Origin: Microcystis aeruginosa W13-11
GTDB lineage: Bacteria; Cyanobacteriota; Cyanobacteriia; Cyanobacteriales; Microcystaceae
Assembly: GCA_009995705.1 (NCBI GenBank)
Contig: JAADBR010000044.1
Location: 1-26,232, forward strand
DNA: 26,232 nt
Direction: 5' to 3'
Part shown: positions 1 to 8,140 of the stretch, in pieces
Position numbering within the stretch: position 1 is the stretch's first letter
Layout: each line of letters starts with the position of its first letter
The notes under the pieces: generated by a model
Told to the model about the DNA's origin: nothing
Database searches by the model: none
The model's input: only the letters and a program-made list of their open reading frames with translations
Program-made: the position numbers and the translations under genes

Positions 1-574
1 GCCCAAAATCCATCAGATTGAGCGAAATCGAAGAAACTATTGTAAACAGCAGGAAAGAACAGCAACAGGGGAGAAGTCATGACATTAACTGCAAAGGTTT
101 ATTGCTAACAGTTTCAGCCCAACAATCGTCAATTTTTCAAGGGTACCATCACATAAATTAACATTGATCGGGAAAACTATATAATACGGGACAAATTCTC
201 TCTCACAAGTCCAGAACGTGGGTTTCTCGTAGGGTACGATCTTCGATAGTGTAACGCACCTATTTAAAGTTTTCCTGAAATTTGCTTAATTTTAACTAAT
301 TTTAGAGTTTTGCGGGCAAATTAGCATTTTTTGTGACAGATTGTAACTATAGCAATTTTTTTAATTAATTAAAGTTCTGCTGAAAAAGTTTGTTGGTGGG
401 GTCAGGAATCAGGCTCCTCACCTAACGGAAGGTTTTTGATTTTTGCAAGAGGTCTAATATGAGACAATTAAAAAAATTTTATTCGGGTAGATTTTTTAAC
501 TACAAAGACTTTTGATCCTGAGATAATATTGGGTCGAGGTCTATTCGTCATTCCCACAGGAGCATTTTGGGCGA
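1..574. other. Intergenic region downstream of trmD, no gene recognised
   Basis: No convincing protein-coding gene was found on either strand. The stretch is AT-rich. It holds one possible stem-loop, GGTGGGG at 395-401 against CCTCACC at 416-422 (seven pairs with one G-U, 14-nt loop). It also has an 18-codon plus-strand reading frame starting at about 459, behind a purine-rich GAGG, which is too short to support. Whatever gene lies to the left is outside the window, so this may be its promoter or leader. Confidence 0.5.
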
Positions 575-1270
575 TTAATCCTGTTCCTCTAGCCATTTTT
601 GCCAGAGATCTGGACGACGTTCCTTAGTACGATCGAGTTGTTGTCGATAGCGCCAATCAGCGATATCCTGATGATTACCCGATCGCAAAACCGGCGGCAC
701 TTGCCAACTGCGAAAGACCGGCGGCCGGGTATATTGGGGATAATCCAATAAACCCGCCTCAAAACTCTCCAATTTCAACGATTCTGCCTTACCTACCGTC
801 CCGGGTAATAACCGCGTCACTCCGTTAATAATTGCTAAAGCCGGGATTTCCCCGCAAGTTAGGACAAAATCGCCTAAAGATACCTCTCTAGTCACCAAAT
901 GCTCACAAACCCGCTCATCTACCCCTTCATAATGGCCACAGATGAGGATTAACTGCTGATAACTGCTGGCCCAGGTTTTCAGTAAAGCTTGATTGAGCGG
1001 TTCCCCCTGGGGAGTCATTAGCAGGATCTCCCGGGGTGGTAAAATTACTAAAGACTCGATCGCCTCAAAAATTGGCTCTGGTTTTAATAACATTCCCACA
1101 CCACCACCGTAGGGTTCATCATCGACGCGACGGTGTTTATCGTGGGCAAAATCCCGGAGATTGACCAAATTTACCCTAGCGATGTCGCGTTCGAGAGCTT
1201 TTGCCAACAACCCTGACTGCAGCGGTGAAGTAAAAAAATCCGGAAAGAGAGTAATGATGTCAAACTGCAC
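575..1270 (-). CDS. trmD: tRNA (guanine-N1)-methyltransferase TrmD
   Basis: TrmD methylates N1 of guanine 37 in tRNAs reading CNN/GGN-type codons, using S-adenosylmethionine, and so prevents +1 frameshifting. It is a cytoplasmic homodimer of the SPOUT (trefoil-knot) class. The protein is 231 aa, close to the usual 230-250, and starts with the typical MQFDIITLFPDFF. Family signatures are visible: YGGGVGMLLKPEP near residue 55, ICGHYEGVDERV near residue 110, and SLGDFVLT..E followed by RLLPGTVGK in the knot region. One departure is a Cys where most family members have the first Gly of LTGGE (codon TGC). The gene is divergent from cphB. Function is secure from motifs; only the effect of the Cys is open. 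Confidence 0.97.
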   Translation of the reverse strand: MQFDIITLFPDFFTSPLQSGLLAKALERDIARVNLVNLRDFAHDKHRRVDDEPYGGGVGMLLKPEPIFEAIESLVILPPREILLMTPQGEPLNQALLKTWASSYQQLILICGHYEGVDERVCEHLVTREVSLGDFVLTCGEIPALAIINGVTRLLPGTVGKAESLKLESFEAGLLDYPQYTRPPVFRSWQVPPVLRSGNHQDIADWRYRQQLDRTKERRPDLWQKWLEEQD

Positions 1271-1644
1271 AGGGAAAATTAAGGACTAGACTGGGATAGT
1301 GTTTAATGTATCATTAGTCTCACGGATCGAGCGGTTAAAATCTTGCTAATTTTGCGCCAGTCTATCTCGATAACATGATAGACTATGCTGTACTGTCTAG
1401 GGGTTTTTCTGGCTCTAGCTTGAGTGATCGAAGTCTAGCCTAGACTAAAAGTTAACTAACAGTCCGTCATTGCCAGTGGATCGAAGAAAATTGCTAAAAT
1501 CGCCTCTACTATTGCTTGATGTCCCGAAAAATATTCCTAAACCGCATTTTTTTCCGTCAACCGTTCAGGGAAAATAACATCAAGATATCTGTCTATCTTC
1601 CCGAAAAACCTTCCATCCCTAAAAATGTCTATTCGTTCAGTGAC
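1271..1644. other. Divergent trmD/cphB intergenic region
   Basis: This stretch carries both divergent promoters by position. A weak plus-strand promoter-like pair is TTGCCA at 1470-1475 and TAAAAT at 1495-1500, with a 19-bp gap. I saw no GTA-N8-TAC NtcA box. The last 126 nt (from 1519) stay open in frame with cphB, so they could encode an N-terminal extension, but this part does not resemble cyanophycinase and is treated as 5' untranslated sequence. Confidence 0.4.
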
Positions 1645-2499
1645 ATGATCATCGAGCTAGAAACCCAACATCACCAAAATCCTACCCCCGTATCTCTCAA
1701 AACGGCGATTTTAGTCATTGGAGGTGCCGAGGATAAAGTCCACGGTAAAGAGATACTGCATACCTTTTGGAATCGCGCTGGGGGTAGCGAAGCAGTGATC
1801 GCTATTGTTCCCTCCGCTTCCAGAGAACCGGTTTTAATCGGTGATCGCTATCAGAAGATTTTCGAGGAAATGGGGGCAAAATACGTCAAAGTTATCGATA
1901 TTCGTGATCGGGTGCAGGGAGAAGACCCCCAATTTCACGCCTACATCGAAGAGTGTACAGGTGTATTTATGACGGGAGGCGACCAGCTGCGGTTATGCGG
2001 TTTGCTCTCCGATACTCCCCTGATGGAAAGAATCAGACAAAGAGTGCAACAGGGAGAATTAACCCTGGCCGGAACTAGCGCCGGGGCCGCCGTTATGGGT
2101 CATCACATGATTGCCGGGGGCAGCAGCGGGGAAGCACCCAATCGGGCCTTAGTGGATATGGCCATGGGATTAGGTCTCATTCCTGAAGTCATTGTCGATC
2201 AACACTTCCACAATCGCAACCGCATGGCCCGGCTAATGAGTGCTATCTCCGGTTATCCCGAACGTTTAGGAATTGGCATCGATGAGGATACCTGCGCTAT
2301 GTTTGAACGAGATGGCATGATGACAGTAATCGGCTGCGGTACGGTGACGGTAATTGATGCTAGGGAAATGTCCCACACCAACCACCATCACGTCACCGCA
2401 AACGAACCCCTGAGTCTGCATAATCTGCGGGTACATATTCTTGCCTACGGTGATGGCTATCATCTCAAAAAACAGCAAGTGATCCCTAAATTGGGGTAA
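1645..2499 (+). CDS. cphB: Cyanophycinase CphB
   Basis: CphB is a cytoplasmic serine-type exopeptidase (family S51) that cuts cyanophycin into beta-Asp-Arg dipeptides, releasing stored nitrogen. From this ATG it is 284 aa, against 271 aa as I recall for the Synechocystis enzyme. The nucleophile sits in GTSAGA (Ser145), with His187 in VDQHFHNR and Glu214 in GIDEDT as the partners known from the family; their spacing matches the Synechocystis residues Ser132/His174/Glu201 with a constant offset of 13. The frame is open back to 1516, with TTG at 1516 and ATG at 1519, which would add 42-43 residues. I prefer 1645 because homology begins just after it, although its ribosome-binding site is weak. 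cphA follows on the same strand 107 nt later. Confidence 0.95.
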   Translation: MIIELETQHHQNPTPVSLKTAILVIGGAEDKVHGKEILHTFWNRAGGSEAVIAIVPSASREPVLIGDRYQKIFEEMGAKYVKVIDIRDRVQGEDPQFHAYIEECTGVFMTGGDQLRLCGLLSDTPLMERIRQRVQQGELTLAGTSAGAAVMGHHMIAGGSSGEAPNRALVDMAMGLGLIPEVIVDQHFHNRNRMARLMSAISGYPERLGIGIDEDTCAMFERDGMMTVIGCGTVTVIDAREMSHTNHHHVTANEPLSLHNLRVHILAYGDGYHLKKQQVIPKLG

Positions 2500-2512
2500 A
2501 AAAACTCCTGAA

Positions 2513-2535
2513 AAACTGTTCATCGTGAACAGTTT
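2513..2535 (+). promoter_or_regulatory. Perfect 10-bp stem-loop between cphB and cphA
   Basis: AAACTGTTCA, a 3-nt TCG loop, then TGAACAGTTT form a perfect hairpin 14 nt after the cphB stop and 71 nt before the cphA start. No T-run follows, so a simple intrinsic terminator is unlikely. It could be an mRNA-stabilising or processing element that uncouples the two cistrons, or a palindromic operator. The symmetry is seen directly; any function is inference. Confidence 0.55.
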
Positions 2536-2606
2536 ACCGATCTCAGAAAACCAGACAATAAAGAACGGCTTCTTTGTGCTTCTCAACAGCGAACATCAGC
2601 TATACC

Positions 2607-5240
2607 ATGAAAATTATCAGAACCCAAACCCTGCGCGGTCCCAACTACTGGAGTATTCGTCGTGACAAGCTCATTGTTATGCGTCTTGATCTCGAAGATC
2701 TCGCAGAGAAGCCATCGAATGAAATCCCGGGCTTTTACGAGGGATTAATCGACGTTCTCCCCACTTTAGTCGAACATTACTGCTCCCCCGGTTATCGCGG
2801 CGGTTTCTTTGAACGAGTCCGCACTGGCACTTATATGGGCCATATCATCGAACATATCGCCCTAGAATTGCAGGAACTGGCGGGAACTCCCGTCGGGTTT
2901 GGTCGCACTAGAAGCACCTCCACCTCCGGAGTCTATAACGTGGTGTTTGAGTACGTTGACGAGCAAGCGGGACGTTATGCGGGTCGGGCTGCCGTGCGTT
3001 TGTGTCAATCGATTGTCGATACGGGAACCTATTCTAAGGAAGAATTAGCCCAGGATTTAGCCGATTTACGCGATTTATGCAATAATGCCGCCCTCGGTCC
3101 GAGTACGGAAACTATCGTCAAAGAAGCACAAGCGAGAAATATTCCCTGGTTACTCCTGAGCGCTCGTGCCATGGTGCAATTGGGCTACGGTGTTCACCAA
3201 AAGCGCATTCAAGCCACTTTAAGCAGTTTTTCGGGGATTTTAGCCGTTGAGTTGGCCTGTGACAAGGAAGGCACAAAAACTATCCTCAAGGATGGTGGGA
3301 TTCCAGTCCCCCGGGGTACGGTGATTCAATACTTGGATGAGTTGTCAGCGGCAATCGAGGAAGTGGGAGGGTTTCCCATCGTGATTAAACCCCTCGATGG
3401 CAACCACGGCCGGGGTATCAGCATCGACATCAAAAATCAACAGGAAGCAGAGGAAGCCTATGATCTAGCCAGTGCCGCCTCGAAAACCCGCAGCGTGATC
3501 GTAGAAAGGTACTATAAAGGCAGTGATCACCGAATTTTAGTCATAAACGGCAAAGTCGCCGCCGTGGCCGAACGGATTCCCGCTCACGTCGTCGGTGATG
3601 GGCGCTCAACTGTAGAAGAATTAATCGACATTACTAATCGGGATCCCAACCGGGGTGACGGTCACGCCAACGTTTTAACCAAAATAACTATTGACAAAAC
3701 CGTTCTTAATGTGCTAGAGAAACAGGGCTATGAATTGACCAGCATTTTAGCCCGGGGAGAGATCGCTTATCTGCGGGCTACGGCTAATTTAAGCACCGGC
3801 GGCATCGCTGTGGATCGTACCGACGAAATTCACCCCGAAAACGTCTGGATCGCCCAGAGAGTGGCAAAATTAATCGGTTTAGACATTGCCGGGATCGATG
3901 TGGTGACAGAGGATATCCGCAAACCTCTGAAAGAAGTGGACGGGGTAATCGTAGAAGTCAACGCCGCCCCCGGTTTTCGGATGCACGTCGCCCCCAGTCG
4001 CGGTTTACCCCGCAATATCGCCGCTCCAGTTATCGATATGTTATTCCCCCCCGGGACTCCCAGTCGCGTGCCAATTCTGGCAATTACGGGAACTAACGGC
4101 AAAACCACCACTAGCCGCTTAATTTCTCATATCTGCCGACAAACGGGGAAAGTAGTCGGATTTACCACGACGGACGGCGTATATATCGATGATTATCTGG
4201 TAGAAAAGGGCGATAACACGGGTCCCTACAGCGCCAGTATGATTTTGAAGGATCCCACAGTGGAGATGGCTGTGTTAGAAACGGCCCGGGGTGGTATCCT
4301 GCGATCGGGTTTAGCTTTTAATCAGTGCGATGTGGGGGTGGTGTTAAATGTGGCCGCCGACCATTTGGGTATCGGCGATATCGACACCATCGAACAAATG
4401 GCGAAAGTAAAAAGCGTTGTGGCCGAGGTGGTTAGCGCCGAGGGTCACGCGGTTTTAAATGCCGATGACCCCTTGACCGTTAGTATGGCCGAGAAAGTCA
4501 AGGGAAGGGTCGCTTATTTTTCCATGAGTCCCGATAACCCGATTATTCACGACCATATCCGTCGTGGTGGCATGGCCGCCATTTATGAGAATGGTTATCT
4601 GTCGATTCTAGAGGGAGAATGGACGCTGAGAATCGAGGAAGCAGTCAATATTCCCGTGACTATGCAGGGAATGGCTCCTTTTATGATTGCTAACGCCTTG
4701 GCCGCCTGTTTAGCCACTTTTGTGCAGGGTATCGATATCGAGTTAATTCGCCAAGGGGTGCGGACTTTTAAACCTTCCGTGGCCCAGACCCCCGGTAGGA
4801 TGAACCTGTTTGACTTGGGACACCATCACGCTTTAATCGATTATGCCCATAATCCCGCCGGATACGAAGCCGTCGGCGGTTTTGTTGGCAATTGGTCCGG
4901 GGAAAAAGTCGGCGTGGTTGGGGGACCGGGCGATCGACGCGATGATGATTTAATTTTATTAGGGAAATTATCAGCCCAAATGTTCGATCGAATTATTGTT
5001 AAGGAAGATAACGATACTCGCGGTCGCCGTCGGGGGGAAGTGGCCGATTTAATTCTCCGGGGAATTAGCCAAGAAAATGTCAGTTTGCGGCCAGAAGTTA
5101 TTCTCGATGAAACGGAGGCTTTAGAGAAGGCTTTAAGCACGGTTTCTGAGGGTGGTTTAGTGGTAATTTTCCCGGAAAGTGTCACCCAAGCGATCGATTT
5201 GATTGAGAAACATCGACCCCTGACCGATAATCAGGGATAG
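2607..5240 (+). CDS. cphA: Cyanophycin synthetase CphA
   Basis: CphA builds cyanophycin, a poly-aspartate backbone with arginine on each side chain, from Asp, Arg and ATP without ribosomes. The protein is 877 aa, matching the usual 870-900. Order: an N-terminal domain to about residue 160, an ATP-grasp module around 215-480 (KPLDGNHGRG, EVNAAPGFRMH), and a Mur-ligase-like C-terminal half with the P-loop TGTNGKTTT at 494-502, then LETARGGILRSGL and DYAHNPAGYE. The ATG at 2607 is chosen because MKIIRTQTLRGPNYWSIRR is the family N-terminus; the frame is open 11 codons further upstream. It lies downstream of cphB in the arrangement common in cyanobacteria. Confidence 0.98.
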   Translation: MKIIRTQTLRGPNYWSIRRDKLIVMRLDLEDLAEKPSNEIPGFYEGLIDVLPTLVEHYCSPGYRGGFFERVRTGTYMGHIIEHIALELQELAGTPVGFGRTRSTSTSGVYNVVFEYVDEQAGRYAGRAAVRLCQSIVDTGTYSKEELAQDLADLRDLCNNAALGPSTETIVKEAQARNIPWLLLSARAMVQLGYGVHQKRIQATLSSFSGILAVELACDKEGTKTILKDGGIPVPRGTVIQYLDELSAAIEEVGGFPIVIKPLDGNHGRGISIDIKNQQEAEEAYDLASAASKTRSVIVERYYKGSDHRILVINGKVAAVAERIPAHVVGDGRSTVEELIDITNRDPNRGDGHANVLTKITIDKTVLNVLEKQGYELTSILARGEIAYLRATANLSTGGIAVDRTDEIHPENVWIAQRVAKLIGLDIAGIDVVTEDIRKPLKEVDGVIVEVNAAPGFRMHVAPSRGLPRNIAAPVIDMLFPPGTPSRVPILAITGTNGKTTTSRLISHICRQTGKVVGFTTTDGVYIDDYLVEKGDNTGPYSASMILKDPTVEMAVLETARGGILRSGLAFNQCDVGVVLNVAADHLGIGDIDTIEQMAKVKSVVAEVVSAEGHAVLNADDPLTVSMAEKVKGRVAYFSMSPDNPIIHDHIRRGGMAAIYENGYLSILEGEWTLRIEEAVNIPVTMQGMAPFMIANALAACLATFVQGIDIELIRQGVRTFKPSVAQTPGRMNLFDLGHHHALIDYAHNPAGYEAVGGFVGNWSGEKVGVVGGPGDRRDDDLILLGKLSAQMFDRIIVKEDNDTRGRRRGEVADLILRGISQENVSLRPEVILDETEALEKALSTVSEGGLVVIFPESVTQAIDLIEKHRPLTDNQG

Positions 5241-5357
5241 AAGTTAGGATATTCTGCCTATAGAGTCACTTCCAGCCCGATGGTCTGTTCCCCTGTCTAG
5301 GCAATGGTTGATCTACAATGGTTATTGTGGGCTTTCATCGAAGGAATAATAATATTG

Positions 5358-6059
5358 ATGCAGTTATTCACCATCGGTCACTCTAATCACGAAATTGCCT
5401 CATTTATGCTTCTACTCAAGAAGCATAATATAACTGCCCTTGCTGATGTTCGCTCTCATCCTTATAGCCGATTTCTCAAGCATTTTAATCAGTCAATATT
5501 GTCAAATGCTTTAAAAAGTGAAGGCATTTACTATGTGTTTTTGGGCAAGGAATTAGGAGCCAGACCGAGCAGCGAAGAATGTTATGTCAATGGTAAGGCT
5601 TTATACGAAAAAATTGCTAAAACATCAGCTTTTAATCATGGAATTGAACGAATTTTACAGGGAGTGAAAAAACATCGAATTGCCCTTATGTGTGCCGAAA
5701 AAGACCCGATGGAATGTCATAGAGCGATTCTGGTTTGTCAACATCTACGTCATTGCGATTTAGATATTTATCATATTCTCAAAAATGGTGACTTGGAATC
5801 TCATGACCATCTGGAAGAAAGAATGCTGTTAAAACATAGTTTGACAGATTTTTCAGCAAGTAGTCAAAAAGAAATTCAGCTTTCCTTATTTGTCGAGCCA
5901 AATAGCAATCTTCTCACAAAAGCAGATTGTTTGGAGAAAGCTTATAAGCTTCAGGGTGATGCAATTGCTTATATAGAAACAAGTGGTAATCATGATGAAC
6001 AGGACAATCAATCTCTTTACAATCGGCTTTACTCAAAAGACTGCACAGAAGTTCTTTGA
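5358..6059 (+). CDS. DUF488 family protein, first of the operon
   Basis: This 233-aa protein belongs to DUF488, whose biochemical role is not established to my knowledge. Hallmarks are FTIGHSNH at the N-terminus, ADVRSHPYSR near residue 30, an ELGARP segment, and the Cys/His-rich MCAEKDPMECHRAILVCQHL near residue 120. I chose the ATG at 5358 because it places the family motif at residue 3; an earlier in-frame ATG at 5304 adds 18 hydrophobic residues that do not belong to the family. It begins 117 nt after cphA and is much more AT-rich. Its last 65 nt overlap the next gene, which indicates a tightly coupled operon. About 80 C-terminal residues lie beyond the core domain. Confidence 0.88.
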   Translation: MQLFTIGHSNHEIASFMLLLKKHNITALADVRSHPYSRFLKHFNQSILSNALKSEGIYYVFLGKELGARPSSEECYVNGKALYEKIAKTSAFNHGIERILQGVKKHRIALMCAEKDPMECHRAILVCQHLRHCDLDIYHILKNGDLESHDHLEERMLLKHSLTDFSASSQKEIQLSLFVEPNSNLLTKADCLEKAYKLQGDAIAYIETSGNHDEQDNQSLYNRLYSKDCTEVL

Positions 6060-6441
6060 TGACTTACAAAAAGCTGGTGTTAAGAGAGTTATAGATACTC
6101 GTTTAAATAATGTTTCCCAGTTAGCAGGATTTAGTAAAAAAGCTGACCTGGAATATTTTTTAAAAGTCATCGGTGGAATTGACTATGTTCATGTTTTAGA
6201 CTTAGCTCCAACTCAAGATATTCTTGATGAATATAAAAAGAAAAAAGTTGATTGGACAATATACGAACAAAAATTTAGACAACTTATTAGTAGCCGTAGG
6301 ATTGAAACAAAAGTTTCTCCAGATGTAATTAATAACGCTTGTTTACTCTGTAGTGAGGCAAAACCTCATAATTGTCACCGTCGTTTAGTGGCCGAATATT
6401 TAAAGGATAAATGGGGGAATGTCAATATATGTCATCTCTGA
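5995..6441 (+). CDS. DUF488 family protein, second of the operon
   Basis: This is a second, shorter DUF488 protein (148 aa) of the subtype with LFTIGFTQK at the start, RVIDTRLNNVSQLAGFSKK near residue 30, and CLLCSEAKPHNCHRRLVAEYL near the end. It keeps the paired Cys and CHR motif seen in its neighbour but has diverged widely. Possible starts are ATG 5992 and 5995; the family motif begins at residue 5 from 5995, so the start cannot lie much later and the 65-nt overlap with the upstream gene is real. Its end overlaps the third gene by 13 nt. Two different DUF488 paralogues side by side suggest a heteromer or division of labour, but that is inference. Confidence 0.87.
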   Translation: MNRTINLFTIGFTQKTAQKFFDDLQKAGVKRVIDTRLNNVSQLAGFSKKADLEYFLKVIGGIDYVHVLDLAPTQDILDEYKKKKVDWTIYEQKFRQLISSRRIETKVSPDVINNACLLCSEAKPHNCHRRLVAEYLKDKWGNVNICHL

Positions 6442-7103
6442 AAAAAATTGTCTGTCTTGCTAATTCATGGAAATTAAATGAACGCTGTATCGCTGGAATT
6501 GATATTAGTTCAGGAAATTGGGTTCGTCCTGTGTGTGATTCTCTTTATCCAGAAGATGGCAGGGTTCCACGATCAGTTAGACTAATTTCTGGTAAAGAAC
6601 CAAAAGTTTTAGATATTCTCGAAATTCCCCTTGCTGATACTGGCAATGATTTTGGGTTTGAATCGGAAAATCTTTCAGTTTTACCCGGTGAATGGAAATG
6701 TGTAGGTAGATTCAATATCAATGATTTGGGAAAGCACTGTAGAACCCCTACAAAAATACTGCACAATTCAATTAAATATGTTAATCCTTCTTATTTGAAA
6801 AATCTTAATTTCAATCAACGTTATACTCTCCAGTTGATTCAAGTGCAGAGTTTTAGAGTATATCAAAAAGAAAATTCAAAGGGAAATTTTGAGTGGCGTG
6901 GCACAATTACAACGGCGAATGGTAACAGTTTGACAGAAGCAAAGATAACTGATCCCGTATTTGTCGAGAAATTAAATACAGGCTATCAACCTCAGCAAAA
7001 CTGTTTTGTTACCGTCAGTCTTAGTCTGCCTTGGATCTCTTCGGCAAATTGGGAAGGAGAAGCTCCCTGCTGGAAATTAATAGCAGGTGTAATTGAATTA
7101 TAG
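6429..7103 (+). CDS. Predicted dual OB-fold (DuOB-like) protein
   Basis: This 224-aa protein resembles the dual OB-fold (DuOB) proteins that I recall being associated with DUF488 genes in predicted conflict systems. Seen directly: KKIVCLANSWKLNERCIAGID at the start, GNWVRPVC, a basic RVPRSVRLISG stretch, LDILEIPL, and a C-terminal LSLPWISSANW..CWKLIAGVIEL; it is mostly beta-type sequence with no membrane segment. OB folds commonly bind nucleic acid or nucleotides, so it may be the target-recognition part of the operon. The start at 6429 has GGGGGAA about 10 nt upstream; an in-frame ATG at 6411 would add six residues. The family assignment is from memory of motifs, so function remains predicted. 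Confidence 0.7.
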   Translation: MSSLKKIVCLANSWKLNERCIAGIDISSGNWVRPVCDSLYPEDGRVPRSVRLISGKEPKVLDILEIPLADTGNDFGFESENLSVLPGEWKCVGRFNINDLGKHCRTPTKILHNSIKYVNPSYLKNLNFNQRYTLQLIQVQSFRVYQKENSKGNFEWRGTITTANGNSLTEAKITDPVFVEKLNTGYQPQQNCFVTVSLSLPWISSANWEGEAPCWKLIAGVIEL

Positions 7104-7467
7104 AAATTGCGGCTAGACAACTTTTTTATAGGTTGTTGGCTCGAAAAAATCTCTGTTGGTGAAATTTTTAGAGCTATGAACAGTTGAGTTTAACAGACTG
7201 AAGTGGGCGGGGTAAATTTAGCATAAATGCTGGAGCGATCAAGGGAAAATAAGGCTCTTCTCGACTTTGTGTGATAAGTTTAACTTATATAGTAGCGATC
7301 AATCTTTGTGTCCTCTGTGTTTCTGTGGTTCTTTCCACTCCCTCGCCCGCAAGACTGTATCTTAGAATACGCTTTACCCACCAAATCCAAAAGAACCCCA
7401 TTTCCCTATCCTTGTCAATTGTGTATCAAAGCAGCTTGACATCCATATCTTGATAAAGTTATCAAAG
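7104..7467. other. Non-coding stretch after the DUF488 operon
   Basis: No supported gene. The centre (about 7295-7345) has the TTTGTGTCCTCTGTG-like low-complexity sequence that turns up often between cyanobacterial genes; its 60-codon open frame is not protein-like. Near the right end, TTGATAA at 7450-7456 and TTATCAA at 7459-7465 form a 7-bp palindrome starting 3 nt past the stop of the minus-strand HTH gene. It could be a weak terminator for that gene but has no GC-rich stem. Confidence 0.5.
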
Positions 7468-7992
7468 TTACTCTGGTTTGAGACTATCTAAAATTAATTG
7501 TATATCTAAATCAAGAGCTTGAGCAATTTGTTCGATCGTTAATCCTAATCCTATTAGTTTGGGAACAGTTTCTAGTTTTGCTTTAATAACATTGTTTTTA
7601 GTTTTATAAATATGATAATTTTCTATTTCTCGATTATTAGAAGGGTTATGACAGAAAGTAACCTGATCAATTTTTACAGAATTTACTATGTTATTGGTAC
7701 TATTCGTGGTAATAAATCTTTCAATTGCTGATCGAACAGTTGATTTATTTAATTCTTCCCCTAACACTTCCGAAAGAATGCGCCAAAGTTCATAGGCTTT
7801 ATCTCTGGCATGACCTTCAGAACAATTATATTCTTCTGCTATTTTTGCATATTTCTGACCATCAAAAACGTTCTTTAAAATCCCTAATTGCAATGTATCG
7901 AGATGCTTTCCCGTGTGATCAAAAACCAGATTATCAATAAGTGAGAAGACTTCTTGGGTATCCATGGGAGTAATGTTAAGATTTGGGGACAT
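7468..7992 (-). CDS. Stand-alone conflict-system HTH (vWA-MoxR-associated N-terminal type) protein
   Basis: This 174-aa protein carries, at about residues 12-95, the helical HTH-like domain that in cyanobacteria usually precedes NB-ARC/NACHT, WD40, TPR or CHAT modules (annotated as vWA-MoxR-associated protein N-terminal HTH): LIDNLVFDHTGKHLDTLQ, KYAKIAEEYNCSEGHARDK, ELWRILSEVLGEELNK. The second half lacks an NTPase and ends in a short helical piece (LIGLGLTIEQIAQALDLD) like the C-terminal helices of PD-(D/E)xK Rpn-type proteins. It could be an adaptor or regulator, or a remnant of a larger signalling protein. Met10 at 7965 is an alternative start; neither has a clear ribosome-binding site. 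It is divergent from the secreted protein at 8141. Confidence 0.75.
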   Translation of the reverse strand: MSPNLNITPMDTQEVFSLIDNLVFDHTGKHLDTLQLGILKNVFDGQKYAKIAEEYNCSEGHARDKAYELWRILSEVLGEELNKSTVRSAIERFITTNSTNNIVNSVKIDQVTFCHNPSNNREIENYHIYKTKNNVIKAKLETVPKLIGLGLTIEQIAQALDLDIQLILDSLKPE

Positions 7993-8001
7993 AATACCGT
8001 C

Positions 8002-8070
8002 ATTATCCGTTATTTTCCGATATTTGTAAACATAGTTAACAAAACCTCCGACAATATCCGTTTTTTTCCG
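8002..8070. repeat. Direct repeat pair in a divergent promoter region
   Basis: An 18-nt motif at 8002-8019 (ATTATCCGTTATTTTCCG) recurs at 8053-8070 with two differences, spaced 51 bp start to start. Each copy contains two TCCG boxes about 10 bp apart. It lies between the HTH gene (start 7992) and the divergent gene at 8141. The spacing of about five helical turns would suit a dimeric or cooperative DNA-binding protein, possibly the neighbouring HTH protein; that is inference. Confidence 0.45.
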
Positions 8071-8140
8071 TCTTGAAAATGTTTAAACTTATTGGTTAGG
8101 ATAGTACTGTTTATGGTTGTTTTTGCAGTAACTACTCACT

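Noticed and set aside
459..515. 18-codon frame MRQLKKFYSGRFFNYKDF with a GAGG upstream
   Set aside because: Too short and without a partner or family; kept only as a remark in the intergenic entry.
2266..2586. 106-codon minus-strand frame over the end of cphB
   Set aside because: Antisense shadow of cphB; protein composition is not gene-like.
7271..7453. 60-codon plus-strand frame (NLCVLCVSVVLS-like)
   Set aside because: It reads the low-complexity TTTGTGTCCTCTGTG stretch common between cyanobacterial genes; there is no ribosome-binding site and no family.
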